A stretch of DNA of 64,000 bases from Xiphophorus maculatus (lineage: Eukaryota > Chordata > Actinopteri > Cyprinodontiformes > Poeciliidae), in assembly GCF_002775205.1 (NCBI RefSeq), contig NC_036454.1, positions 30,118,783 to 30,182,782 of the forward strand. The letters are read 5' to 3'. A program made the position numbers and the translations under genes. This document shows, in pieces, positions 13,738 to 26,029 of the stretch (position 1 is the stretch's first letter; the number at the start of each line of letters is the position of its first letter). The notes below the pieces were generated by a model. That model was given only the letters and a program-made list of their open reading frames with translations, was not told the origin of the DNA and made no database searches.

Positions 13738-14040
13738 TCAGCGCAGCATGAGCAGCTGCCGGACCATCCCCGCGATCCGGAGGAACTTGTCCTTCTTCCG
13801 CTGCTTCAGAGCCATCAGCGCCCGGGCCGTCTCCTCCGGGTCCTGCGTGTAGGAGAAGATGCTCCGCACCCTCTCCTCCGCCTTCATGTCTCCCGTTTTC
13901 TGGAAGAGTCTCATCAGCGAGTCCTGGTTGACGTTCTCGAAGATGTTGGCCACGGCCTTCTTGCGGTGCGCCGTGTCGAACTTGTTGCCGTGGGCAGAGG
14001 GGCTGACCCGGCGGGACTCGGAGGACATGTAGGAAGACAT
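13738..14040 (-). CDS. tcim: Transcriptional and immune response regulator (TC1/C8orf4 homologue)
   Basis: A single-exon frame of 100 codons. The protein has the hallmark TCIM order: RVSPSAHG near residues 11-18, then KFDTAHRKKAVANIFENV, DSLMRLFQKTGD, KAEERVRSIF, ARALMALKQRKKDKFLR and a short hydrophobic C-terminus. Family members are about 100-110 residues and intrinsically flexible. In mammals TCIM is a positive regulator of Wnt/beta-catenin signalling (binding Chibby) and responds to inflammatory and growth signals; that role is inferred here by homology. The first ATG (14040) gives a product starting MSSYMSS; a second ATG four codons on is possible. The gene sits in a CpG-rich island, is intronless like its mammalian counterpart, and has its own TATA box upstream. 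Longer overlapping frames in the island are composition artefacts. Confidence 0.92.
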   Translation of the reverse strand: MSSYMSSESRRVSPSAHGNKFDTAHRKKAVANIFENVNQDSLMRLFQKTGDMKAEERVRSIFSYTQDPEETARALMALKQRKKDKFLRIAGMVRQLLMLR

Positions 14041-14198
14041 CGCGACTCTGGCTTTGCTCCTGGCGCTTCGCGGCTCCGGACGTGGCGCTCCAACTCGGAC
14101 GACGCTGAGCTGCTCGGTGCGCTGCTGTTGGAGCCGGAGCGGCTGTAGCTGGTTCAGAGCAGGAGCGTCTGAGTGCGGAGGAGCTCAAGCGCTCTGGG

Positions 14199-14205
14199 AT
14201 TTATA
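14199..14205 (-). promoter_or_regulatory. TATA box of tcim
   Basis: On the minus strand this reads TATAAAT within 'cgcctataaatcccagagc'. It lies about 160 bp upstream of the tcim ATG, in GC-rich sequence, so transcription would start near 14170 and leave a 5' UTR of about 130 nt. A strong TATA box in a CpG-rich promoter is common in rapidly inducible genes, which fits the known inducibility of TCIM. Confidence 0.7.
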
Positions 14206-14773
14206 GGCGGACGGCGGGGCGAGCTCCGGCAGGACGCGCTTCCAGCGGTGACATCAGCGGCCGGGGAGCGGGGCGGGCGCCGCCTACGGCTCGCATGGAT
14301 GTCAGAGAAACAGCTGCATGATGAAACCCGAGTGGTAAAAACTAAAGCATGACTCCGACCACTACTTAAAAAAAAATATACACACAAAATAATAATAGTA
14401 AAAAAAACAAAAACAAAACAAACAAAAAAATAAAAATATAACCCGTCTGCATAGGCGAGTTATATTTCAATGCAAATCATCTTTAGTATTTAAGCACTAA
14501 ATATGAGCGTGTTTGTTTAAAATATTTCTTACAACACTAATGCACAAAAAAACAAAGCAGAAGATGTGTATGCATTTAATCTCACTGTACGCACTAGTGC
14601 TGACTCTTATTTTCGATGCATATATATGCATGAAACAGCATTGCCAAGATACAGAATGTAAAAAAATAAATGAAATAAATAAGAAAACTAATAAAACAGA
14701 ATTGGAAATAAAATGTAGGCTATATAAAATTATTACTGTTAAATGTGCAGTAATGTTTTTTTTTGTTTAGTTT

Positions 14774-15070
14774 TTGTCATTTGTTAAAGCCGTCACAATA
14801 TCCTGACAACATATCATCAGACAGATCATCTGTGTTGAAATCTTACTCCTCTGCCTCCTTCCTGTCATACAGCCATCTTCAGAGATAGAGCGCTGTAGAT
14901 CAGAAACAGCCAATCAGAGGCAAGAGGAGAGTCTTAGCGCTGTCAATCACGGTTGTGTAGGTGCCGCTTATGCTTTCCTTGTTGCGCTCAGCTACGCTGC
15001 AGTTGCCATGAATGCTAAGGCTAGTTAGCATGGCCACCGATGACGGCGGATAAACAGTTTACTGTAATGC
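14774..15070. repeat. Foldback element family, copy 1
   Basis: Shares with 16784-17330 and 21805-22215 the blocks 'agacagatcatctgtgt', 'ccaatcagaggcaagaggag', 'cgctgtcaatcacggttg' and 'ggctagttagcatggccacc'. The second inverted arm seen in the other copies appears lost here. Non-coding. Confidence 0.65.
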
Positions 15071-15204
15071 TGAATTGTTTCTCTGTCAATAGCACAGCAG
15101 CAGTGGACACATGAGTGTGTGCAACATTGTAAAAAGGAGTGTGAATGTATATTCCCTTTACAACAATAAAATACAGCGCAGAAGAAGTTACCTAACTAAA
15201 TGCT

Positions 15205-15440
15205 AGCATGAGATGCTCTGTGAAACACGTTGGTGTCAGCATCATGCTGTGGGGAAAAGGTACAGGGAGGTCAGAGCTGATGGGAGGGTAGATGGAGGTG
15301 AACACAGTGCATTAAAACCTCAGAGGATGCAAAAAATGTCCAACTGGGGTCAAAGTTCAGCCTCCAAGCAGGAAAACGGCCTTAAACCTACAGTCAGAGA
15401 ACTGTATTCATGTGTTAGAACGGCCTAGTTGAAGTCTAGA
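15205..15440 (+). repeat. Decayed DNA-transposon-like repeat fragment
   Basis: Contains 'gtcagcatcatgctgtgggg', 'ggtcagagctgatgggaggg', a 'caggaaaacggccttaaacc' segment, 'attcatgtgttagaacggcc' and 'agttgaagtctagacatac'. I recognise this order from an abundant fish DNA element. Frameshifted and without a usable open frame. Confidence 0.55.
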
Positions 15441-16783
15441 CATACAGTTACATTCAGTAAATGTAGGTTTTCTAACCTAAAGGTGGGTTTACTTCGTGGG
15501 AGTTCATTTCCTCCCTGTGTTGCCTGCAGACACAAATCCCCATAAATCACGCTGTTTGAAAACAACCTCTGCTTTCAGGACTTCATTTGAAAACCATTTT
15601 TAGTAGGCCATTTGCTTTCTGCTCTTCCCAATTTGGCCTCAGGAGATTTTTATCTTTCCCTTCCAGTCAGCAGAGGGCTAAAAATATTTGCCTTAGATTT
15701 TGGACTTTACAAGGAGGGCTTCTTGAACTTTGTTTACAACTGGAGGTGACCCCTGGCCCGTGCAGCGGGGCTGAGTCGCACTGATAAGGCCGCGAGGCGT
15801 TCCCCCACTTCAGACTGCGCTCACAAAACAACGGCTGGCTTCATGTTGGCTGGGCTGCAGTCGTTTTGCCCTTCATGTAAAAGCGTGTCCACTTCAGAAG
15901 CCAGCTCCTTATAAGGAGAAACTTCAGAGGAAGTGTCTTTTTTTTTCTTTCGGTATGTGTTGGGGAATTTTGTTTGCTGATACGAACAATAAACTCGATC
16001 CTATTGGAACAATAGCCAGACAGCTTTGTCTGAATAACATCACCTGCCATTTTTTCCAAGATGGCATGACAAGGGGTTTCATTGGGAAGCGAAAATATGC
16101 GGCTATCTTCCGCTTCACAAAGGGGGGGGGAGAGAAATATAGCTGAACTGGCACATTCATGACCCGACTCCATCTCTAGAGGGTTACAGAAATAAAAGCC
16201 TCACAATAAGGTTTCATCAGGAGGATGGGAACCGAAGCCTTGAGCTTCTGACCCTGTTCTTGTGGTCAACACCACCATTGAAGCATTCCAACAAATAACA
16301 CATTACATTCAGCTGAGCTCGTGCTGACCCGTCAGCTGTTCTTCCTGCAGAGAGGTTTCGCTGCCTCCTTCTGTCCTCTGGCTCAGAGAGGATAAACATT
16401 GTTGTCCCTTAAACAGAGTCCAGGTCACTGATAAAACCCCACATGTTGAAAGTATCAGAAGCTCGACGCCTCTCGGTGAAGTAACAGGGTCAGTGGCTGG
16501 AGTTATCTCTCCAGAGATAGCGGCAGAGTTTTCCTGCTCCTTATCTGTGTTTATGTGTGTGTGTACTGTACATGGAGGACTGTACTTGTCTTTTGAAGCA
16601 GCTAGAGAATAATTTGCTAGCTTGTTATCTTTGTTGTTAGAAATCCTAGAGGTTTGAAACGTTCGAATCTGCTGCGTGTGTTCTGACCGTCAGAGACGCT
16701 GCACTGGGTTACATAACAGCGTAATGTTTTACAGATGCTATCTATATTAGCATCTTTTCATGCCTATATGTTTACATTTTGGT

Positions 16784-17330
16784 GGAAGCTGTCACTATTT
16801 TGTGACAGCTTGATATGAGACAGATGATCTGTGTAGAAAAAGAAAAGAAAAACAATCCAGCTCCTCTGCCTTCTCCCAATGCTGACTAGAAATAACCAAT
16901 CAGAGCCAGGAGGCGGGTCTTATCACTGTCAACCATAATCATGTGTGGCGGCCTCCATTCTCCCCTCCACTCCTAGCTCTCTGCTACGATACCGCTAGCG
17001 GAGCCTGTAGTGAATCCTCAGGCTAGTTAGCATGGCCACCGATGACAGCAGATAAATGGTTCTTCTGTAAGGGTAAGTTGTTTCTCTGCTATTAGCATAT
17101 TTAGCAGCAAGTACATGAGGTTCATTGACAGCACTAAGGCCTACCTCTTGGCTCTGATTGGTTGTTTTTGGTTGGGAGTGGTGGATGTTTTCAGACAACA
17201 TTACCGCATGGAGAATGTGGAGGAGATAAATTTTTTCCCACAGATTATCTATGTTATTACATATAAACACGACGTTTTGACTTAAATATGTAAAACACAA
17301 TTTTTATAAAAGTTACATACTGGACCTTTA
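16784..17330. repeat. Foldback element family, copy 2 (inverted arms visible)
   Basis: The block around 16896-16934 (aaccaatcagagccaggagg ... cactgtcaa) is an imperfect inverted repeat of 17125-17163 (ttgacagcactaaggcctac ... ctgattggtt). Between them lies 'ggctagttagcatggccacc', shared with copy 1. The sequence ends near 'acatactggaccttta'. Non-autonomous MITE-like structure. Confidence 0.7.
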
Positions 17331-18292
17331 AGCCGGGGATCATTGTGGTTAATGCACTTACAAGTAGCTTTCTCTTTCTCTTTCTCTCTCTCTGCCCCCT
17401 TCAGTGTTTTTTTTTTTGTGTCGTTCTCTGGCAGTGCTACAGTGCCACCAACTGGCCCGGCAGACCTACTACATCATATTCTATGGCCTGCAACTTGTCT
17501 TGTGGATGCATGTACTGTATTTTCCTTAATCAAAAATACGCCATAGTATCTAACGTAAGTAATTTTTTTTCAGTTATTTTAAAGTTTAATGTTGCCATAT
17601 TGAATCCTAAAGCTAAGTTTCCTCTGCATATAAAATAAGTCAAGCCAAGCATCTCCACCTATCCAAATTCTTAACACAACATGTAATTCAAAATGTAACA
17701 TTTCAACATGTGTATGGTGCAATTCCAATTTAATTAACATATAACCAGAAAATAATATGTTAGGAAAGCTCTCACAACACACACCCCCTCAGTCAGTGTG
17801 TGATGCTCTGTAAATCCGCTGTGATACCGACAAACCTACTGATTTAGGGTGTTGGTTTTCTCTTAAACAGACGAGCAGGGATTTTCCAGAGGGTCACTTC
17901 CTGTTTGCTTCTCTTCGCATGTAATCTCTTCTAACAGACCCAAATGCTTCAGAAAGCTTCAGCATCCAAAACCCTTATGGAGACAGGGATGGAGTACTGT
18001 AAAAAAATAAAAAACAAAATAGCATTCCTGGAAACAAGCAGCCGTTTCAGTGATGGCAATTGAGCTAAGCGACTCACATGGATTCTGGGTGGCAGAGTAG
18101 TGATGTTGAATAATGAGTCACTGCAAGCTTTGTGGAAACAGTGGCAGAAAACATGTCTTTATTCAGGCCAGTGTTTACATTTCACTCAAGGATTTTACTG
18201 GAAGCTGAATACAGGGCTTATGTAAGAACAGCACAGAAAAGGATGGACATCCGGAGCAGGTGGGAGTCTCAGAAGACTGGCTGTGTGTAGGG

Positions 18293-18294
<2 letters not shown>

Positions 18295-18331
<37 letters not shown>

Positions 18332-18356
18332 CGTGCGTGCGTGTGTGCGTGTGTGT
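18295..18356 (+). repeat. TG dinucleotide microsatellite
   Basis: About 60 bp of (TG)n interrupted by a (GCGT) patch. Likely length-polymorphic. Confidence 0.95.
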
Positions 18357-18889
18357 TATAAGGACAAGCCCACTGTATGTCTCCAGAGGTAAATAGTAAG
18401 TTCTAGAAGATTTCAGAAAAGGTGAAACAAATAGAGAGGAGGACAGAGTGTGAGGGCCGTGCTAAGACAATAAAAAATAAAATTAATATAATAAACTCAT
18501 AATATTATGACAATAAACTCACAGTTGTACAACTTTACTCTCTCAATATTATGAATGTTCTGGTAATATTATGACTATTCCCATATTATTTTGAATTTAT
18601 TCTTGTAACATTTATTTCTTAGTACGGTTCAACTTTTAACTAAAACCATATGGAAAGCTAAAAATTAATTCCTTCCATTTCAAAGTCTACTGCACAAACC
18701 AATAGATGGAACCAACAAGATAATAAATCTTTACACTGCTGTCCCAGAAAATACTTGATTATATTCAAAATATGAAACATAAATATGCTTGTTTAAATGA
18801 GCTGCGCCATATTTGCAGAAACTGTAGAAATACTGTATGTCTCCTGTTTATTCTGTGGTCAGCTTTGTTTCAACACTTCCTGCAATGAG

Positions 18890-19215
18890 AATACGGACCA
18901 CAGCAGACAATGTGATGAAACAGTTTAATGCAGAGCCCAGTTCAGATTTCCTTCCCTCCCTCCATGGGCCGCCTGCTGCTCCCAGCTCAGATTAAATGAC
19001 TGAACACCGAGTCTCGGCGGACGCCCAGCCGCTGCAGAGCGCCGTCTCCTAACCGGATCAATCCAGCCAGCTCTCCTTCACGGTCGACTGCACCGCGTGG
19101 GCCTATAGGGCCAAACCGAGCATTAATCTGTCAATACGATGCTCCCCTACCAGGACAATGAACTGTGCCCGTCCTTGTCCCCCAACCGGATCGGTTGCAT
19201 CACTCTGCAGGGCGG
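18890..19215. other. GC-richer non-coding block, possible regulatory element
   Basis: Composition rises clearly above the flanks, with no extended frame and no repeat family I recognise. The motif aaccggatc occurs twice (around 19051 and 19186). Either a conserved non-coding element or chance; weak evidence. Confidence 0.25.
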
Positions 19216-21237
19216 CTGTTGAAAGACAGAGCACTTCCATGACTTTTTATATTGTCACAGAACAATCTTTGTCCCACCCATTCTATTTCTAAATGTTTTT
19301 ACTTGATTCCATTAACGCTTGCAGTTCACACAAACACCACAAGTCTTAGGTTGATAAGTTTACTTCTGATTTCATTGTGCATGGCCAGATTTGGGATGAG
19401 TTTCATCTTTAATAAATACATAACATTGACTTTCTTGAGCTATATGTAATGTTAATGTTATTTCGTCATCAAAAACATACCTGGAGTGTTACTTTGATTC
19501 TTTCCTGCATATTTGAGGAACCCCTGAATCAACCATTCTGGGGTTTGCTACATGCAAACTACAAATCATCGCCTGTTTACCCAAAGGTCCTCCTTGGAGC
19601 TGCAGTCTCCATCTGAGCTTCTGCCTGACAGAAAACCCCTCCCACACTCAACTCCTGCAGACTAGCGGCGGCAGCAGATAGCAAACACCTTGTGGAACCT
19701 AATGAGTCTGAAGATGATGATGTTTCCTCCTTCCTACCATTTTTTTTTTTTTTTTTTACAATTTATTTAGGAACTTTTCCAACACAGAATGTTGTCATTT
19801 GTCTGTTTGTTCATTTTGCTACACATCTTTGTAGCTACAGAATGCTGGACTTGTTTTAAAGCAGTCTTTTCTAAGGTAAATGCTCATATCTCTCCCTTTC
19901 TTTTCAGAGTTCCAAAACAATTTGAGCTCCAAGATCACAACAAGCAAAAATGCAGACCATCTATTTTTACAGATTAGTTCAAAACTTGCTGGTGGACAAG
20001 CAAGTTTGAACGATAAAGGTGGGCAAACTTTCAAAACTTCTCTTTGGAGGTTTTGCTCTAACCATCTCAATGCTTCCTTGTTGACATAATTACGCTGTTT
20101 TGCTTTGAGAGTTTTTCTCCATCATTTTAAAACCTGATGACGAGCAACAGTTCATAATTACGAAGGTGAAGAATTGCTGTTGAATGTTTTCACAACAGCT
20201 GTTCGGCTGTTTGATAAAATTATTATTTTTGACGATTCAAAGGCTTAGTCTCACTGACGAGACTAAAGCTACGAAATCCTCACACACTGAAATAATTTCT
20301 GTTTACGGAGAAGACTCGGCAGAGCGCGGGGTCGATGCTAAATTGCTCTTCACATCTGCATGAGGATAAAATTCTGTTGGCAGCTCAGCTGTCTCCGTGG
20401 CGATACAGTAGAGGATAACAACAGCGTGCGTGGGAGGAGTGACAGAGGACTCTGGCTGTGTCAACATACCATTGCTCCACCAAACAAGCAGGTGACTCAG
20501 GGCCTTTCAGCAACTCCAGAGTTGGGATAAATTAGAGGCAGTAACTGCCTGAGAGGAAACCGGGTGAGTCTCATGGTCCTCGCCTACAGTAAACCTGGAA
20601 ATAGTAGGTGGATAGATATTTACACATTTTACATTTTGACTCCGTTCCAAAGCACAGACGGATGTTGTAACAAATAGAGTAAAACTATCAGGTCATTGCC
20701 CTGTAGCAAGAGAACTGAACTTCCTGCTAAAACACCCGACTGTCTTATTTAGCTAAGAGTCACCAGAGGGAGCTTCCTGGGTTCAAGTATCCACCGCTTT
20801 CTATGCCGGCCTCTTCTTCAGCGCTCGGAGCGGATAGCTGCGCTGACTCTGTGATATAAGTGAAGCAAACTGACCCCATGAACCTGGTCTGGTGCCAGGT
20901 AAAGGAAAGTGCTGGAACAGGTTGACAGTGGGACCCATTGTTCATTGTGGTGGGAGGCCAAGGTCACAACAGACTGCGGAAGGACGAACGCTTGGCCAAA
21001 GATCTGCCACGAGACTAATATGAGGAAACACGCCCTTTGATATGAAGCGGCAGGATTGTGATTTAGTAATTCTCCCGAAAAAAAAAAATTAGGTAAGAAT
21101 ATCTTGCAAATGAGGACTGTGTTTAATAAATGCGTGAGATACCACTTTAACTTCCACATAATTGTCCTAATACTCTGTTGAATTAGGTCAGTAGCTTTAA
21201 AGAGTGGGTGACAAGCTGCATTATATAAAATGCTCAA

Positions 21238-21433
21238 AATTCTGTGGAAGAGGTGTATGGAGCCTTGTGCCGGAAGAGAAACGGCGAGTGACTGAGGGTC
21301 ATTGTGCGTAACGGAAACCCTGTAAATTCTAGACACAAACAGGTACCATAGAATTGTACAAAAATCTGTGAGGGACGGCAGAGTCCCTGTTTGAAATTCC
21401 ATGAAAGAGTTGTACGGAGCCTTGTGCCAGAAG
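21238..21433. repeat. Direct repeat of about 40 bp, spaced about 155 bp
   Basis: The segment containing 'tggagccttgtgccggaag' near 21238-21277 recurs as 'cggagccttgtgccagaag' near 21394-21433, with similar upstream bases (aattctgtgg / aaattccatg). It may be a partial tandem duplication or the ends of an unknown repeat. Confidence 0.55.
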
Positions 21434-21539
21434 CCCATTAAAATGCTGTTTACATTGTTTTAAACTGTGATTGTGAGTGGGAATAAAAATAGCAACAGGT
21501 ATTTTGTTCCATATAACACAGTAGGAGTGTAACAGGTAA

Positions 21540-21764
21540 AACTTCTATGGATGCAAACTCGACTAAAAACCCACCTGTTTAGGATTGTATTTGAAACGTA
21601 ATCAATTACAAATTTATTGATGGAACCTGATTTAATGTCGTGTTTTGATTGTTGATTCTATGTTGCTTTGTGTTTCTGTGTTTGATATGATGGAAAGCAC
21701 TTTGAAATGCCTTGATGCTGAAATGTGCTATACAAATAAAATTTGATTGATTGATTGATTGATT
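21540..21764 (+). repeat. 5'-truncated LINE 3' end with (TTGA)n tail
   Basis: Ends with 'gaaagcactttgaaatgcct', 'gtgctatacaaataaaattt' and then (gatt)n repeats. This is the classic 3' terminus of fish Rex/L2-type LINEs and their SINE partners. Upstream, a short piece reads like LKTHLFRIVF, the usual C-terminal residues of that reverse transcriptase. Confidence 0.8.
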
Positions 21765-21804
21765 ATATAACTTTTATATAAAAAAAATGTATTTATATAT
21801 TTGT

Positions 21805-22215
21805 TAAAACTATCACCATGTCATGACAATATGAGACAGATAATCAGTGAAAAGATCAAGCTCCATCTCCTTTCTGAGCTACTCTGAAGAAATGCATCGC
21901 TGCTAGTCTAAAACAACCAATCAGAGCCAGGGGGCGTGTCTTAGCACTGTCAATCACAGTTGTGTACGTACTGCTCCGCTAGTAGTGGAGAAACATCTTA
22001 AAGTTACAGGAAAACCGCTTATCCACCGTTATCAATGGTCATGCTAACTAGCCTTAGCATTCTCGTTCACAGGGGTGATTGACAGCGCTAAGACCCGCCT
22101 CCTGGCTCTTATTGGTTCTTTCTAGTTAGCACTAGATTTTTTTAAGATTATTTGTTTCTTACCAATGCTGTCACACCCACAAAAAAATATATAAAATATA
22201 TATTTATAAAAGTTG
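21805..22215. repeat. Foldback element family, copy 3 (inverted arms visible)
   Basis: The arm at about 21915-21958 (ccaatcagagccagggggcg ... gtcaatcac) is inverted at 22076-22118 (gtgattgacagcgctaagac ... gctcttattgg). The centre again carries the gctaactagcctt motif. Flanks are AT-rich (tataaaatatatatttataa). Confidence 0.7.
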
Positions 22216-23074
22216 CATACTATTACATATTATTTGACTGACATTAAAGTGATTTGTTATACTATGTTTTGTTAATCATGACGGATTTGTAAAAGGAAAA
22301 ACAGGGTAAAATGTCCAACGTGGTGAATATGTTTAATAGGTAGTAAGCTTTTTTATTCTTTTTTTAAGCCAGCATTAGATATTTATAAGATTTGAGTACT
22401 GTCGCTATTATTTTCTAGACTATAAAAACAAGTGGCAGAGGGTCAACTATTTTTAGTGGATGTTTTCTATGACAACAGCTAAGAGACAAAGAAAAAGCAA
22501 GCAATATGCTCCAAAATCAGACTGACAGGAAATCAATCCGCTGGTTTTATCGGAAACGCTATGAGCTCAGAGAAGTTTAAAAGTGCTTAGCGAGTAAAAG
22601 CTGCATGTGGAACCGAGAGCCACGGCTAGTTTCAACTTCAGACTGGTCTGAACCGGTCTGTGGGAAGATTAGTCAGCCTTGTAGTGAACTTCTGTCTCTA
22701 CTGAAGAGTCTCCTGTATCTGAGGCAGATAACAGAAACAAGGGCATTGTTTGAGAGAAAACAAATACAAGATCTTTTATTGGTGTTAACTCTGAAAATCA
22801 TAAAATAAGTTCAAGAAACAGAAAAAAAGAGAAACATGAAGAAAACTTAACAACAGAGGCAACAGTGAAGAAACTAGGTCGAGATTAGTGCGGTTCTATG
22901 TGACATGTAGACTGACTTACTCAGGAATTAATGGAGTTATCTGGGATTCAACCAAATCGCTGTTTAGTGTGTTTTGCTGCAGAAAAACAGCTGGGAGGGA
23001 TCATCCCTCAGGCTTCTTGTTTTTTTTACAATGCGGCACGTGGCATCAATAAAAACCCATCCATGTGTGGAGCC

Positions 23075-23114
23075 GACGCCGCCTCACCTGCAGCGCTGCA
23101 GGTGAGGCGGCGTC
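23075..23114. repeat. Perfect 40-bp palindrome
   Basis: Bases 23075-23094 are the exact reverse complement of 23095-23114, with no spacer; the centre reads ctgcagcgctgcag. It is GC-rich in an AT-rich neighbourhood. It could form a very stable cruciform or hairpin. Confidence 0.95.
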
Positions 23115-24571
23115 AGCCCAACGGCTCTGCAGAATACTGGAGGAGGAAAACCACACATACCATGCGGATGATAACAATGGTTATTGTAGCGATTTGAGAA
23201 AATGCTGGAGCAGTTTTCATAAGCACATAAATTCTCAGATGTTTTAGATGTGAGAGAGACATAATGGTTTACAGAGGAATATTTCAGAACAAGGTGAAAG
23301 AAAACAGGGTGAACCTGCATGCAGCGTTCAGTCCTGGAGAAGCAGTGGCTGTTCACCAGAGCTGGGTTTTCAGTTTAAAGGAGTGTTGTTTTGAATATGC
23401 TTTGTTTATTTCAGACTGTTTTGCAGTGGTTTGAAAATGGCTCTGGGACAATTCATCCTCATTTGTTGCTATGTTGTCCATTTTTATTCATATTTGACAT
23501 CCATTTAAAAAAAATGAAATATTTGATTTCATTGTATATTGCTATCCAAATATTTTATCTTAGAATCAACTTCCACTAATTTTAGTTCTGATCTCTGTTT
23601 GGGTTAGCTAACTCAAGAAATGTGACATATTGGTCATAATCATTACGTCATCATGTGCTGGTATCAAAATAAACATCTCTGAACAATATGTGCATCCAGT
23701 AGTCTACAGGTAGATGTTACAAAACTTATTGGGTTCACCAGTTAGGTTCCAAGGGTCAGTAATGAAACATGGGTGATATGAATCATCCCAAGGAAAAAGT
23801 ATTTGTTACGAAGAGACCTGAACCTTTAAAAGTATAGTTTGCAAAAGTGTGATATGAGGAGCAACTATTCAAAACATCCATGCCTTTTACACAGTACTTT
23901 GTTTTAATAATGTCTGTGCTATTTGTGCCATGCTAAAGTCTATCAACTAGCCTTTACTTAGGTTTTCCAATGGGAGCCAAAGGTATGCTTCTTAATTTAT
24001 ATAAAGTTTTAGAAAGTTCCACATTTTCCACCAAAAGGTTGTGTTTGACAGGGCATGGTTGAGAAGTAATAGTGATTTGCTGATGTACCCTGGAGATGGG
24101 ACGTTTTGGTTCCCAGAAATGCTAACCCATCTCAGATACCTAGCAAGTCACAAAGACAGGTTACAACTTTGTTGTGCTGCTTTAAGTCTGCTGCTGCCCT
24201 ACTGCTGGATGTTCTCATTCAGCAAATATTTATTACCAGTGTAATAAATAATAATAAATAACGACTTAGCATCACATTCTCACACATCCAATTCAGTATT
24301 TGCTTATGTATCACCAGGCTGCCGAATAAATTTTGGATGTGGCAAAAATGTTATAGCGTGAGTGTGTTCCACTGTTAGCAAATCCCATGCTAATGTGGCA
24401 CCAATAACTCGATAAGATTACTTTATCTCATGCTACATTGTCCAGGTACTGTGTTTGCATTGGTTCACAGACTTGCTGAAATGCTTAAAGTGACTCCAAC
24501 TGATAGCAGCCCGATCTACTTTCTGATTACCTCATTTAATATATTTCAACCACTTGAAGGTACATCCATCC

Positions 24572-24609
<38 letters not shown>
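24572..24609 (+). repeat. TA then TG microsatellite
   Basis: (TA)8 running into (TG)n. Simple repeat. Confidence 0.9.
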
Positions 24610-26029
24610 TTGCGGGCATGCGTGGGCGTGTGTGAGCATGTGCTTACCAAAAATAGACTCTTTCCAAGTGAATAAATGATCTCTTATCTCAAATTACTTT
24701 GTCATTTACGAATGCAAATTTTCTTGAGGTCCTTGAGAATGACAACAATAAATAACAAAAAACATAATTTCTAACACTAGCTCTGCTCTTTTTCTAACAG
24801 GCATGTGTGTGAACAACCAGATTATCCGTCAGATCAGCATATTGTTTGAAACTTGTTCGTGCCTCTCGGATGAGAAATGGATCTTGGCCTGGAGGGAAAT
24901 GGGAAAATGTTGTGATTGTTACGTTCAGCCTGGCAGCGGGGAAGAGAATGGCGTGTTCCTGGCAGGATCCCGACCCATCAGAACACACGCTATTATCACA
25001 GTCTGGTCCATAGAGCCGCATGTGTGTTTCCACAAAGGCCTTCAATGCTGCTGAACCCTCAGACTGCATCACTGAATGCACCATGATGACAAGTAAAAGA
25101 TGGGATGTTAAGAAGTGTAAAATCAGGTCTGCTCTGCAAACAACATGGTTTTACACTTTTTTCCCCTGCATTCAGGAAACACAGGCTTCCAGAATGCAGA
25201 ACATCAATTTGTAACATTTACATTGAGACTCTCAGCGGTAGGCTAGAGCCCCCTGCTGGTAGATCTGACACATTCCAGTTCAGATGTAGAAATATGCCTC
25301 AATGCAGAGGCTGCCCTCTGCTGTTCAAGAAAGAAAGTGCAAACCACTAACTAAAGATGTTTATTTAATTTCAAACTGGTGACTTGTAAGCATTTCATTT
25401 TCTGAGCAACTTCTTGTGTCACATTTTGTTTCTTTAGCTTATTAATCTTACTTTCTATTTTGATGGTTCTGTAAGCATCTCTGCTGCATAAATGCTGCCA
25501 GCTGTTGTACAGCGAACAGTGGCAATTCTGTTTGGGTGTGTCCGATTTACTTTTCTTGTTACCGAATCTGATCTTTCATGAGTGAAAGCTATAGTCTTAA
25601 AGCGGCTTTACCTGTTCTCTGCAAAAACTCGCCCTCACCACGGGGGGACGGAGAGAACAACGAGACAAAGTACTAATAGTTTAACGCTAGCTGTTATCAC
25701 CGGAAATATTCTGATTGAAGTTCATTGTTCTGGGTTTATTACATAACGGTGGAAATTACTTATTGTCCTAAAATCTCTGTTTTTATCAAACTCATTAAAC
25801 AATGGAAGGGAGTAAAGGTGAATAAAGTAATAAAATAAAATATTATCAAGAATATTTTAAGACCATTCTGATGATTTGGAAACAATGATTAAAACAAGAG
25901 TCAGCAAGAGCAACCTGGTGCCTGTTACCAGTAAACTACGTAATACATTATGCATTTCAGTCATAAGAATTTGACCAGAAGACAACATTGATTCAACAAC
26001 ATCTGTTCTTTTTTTAACAAAACAGCTGA

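Noticed and set aside
13555..14188. Open frames of 197 codons (plus) and 179 codons (minus) over the tcim locus
   Set aside because: Both are alternative-frame readings of a GC-rich island. The 100-codon minus frame has the clear TCIM family pattern, the others have none.
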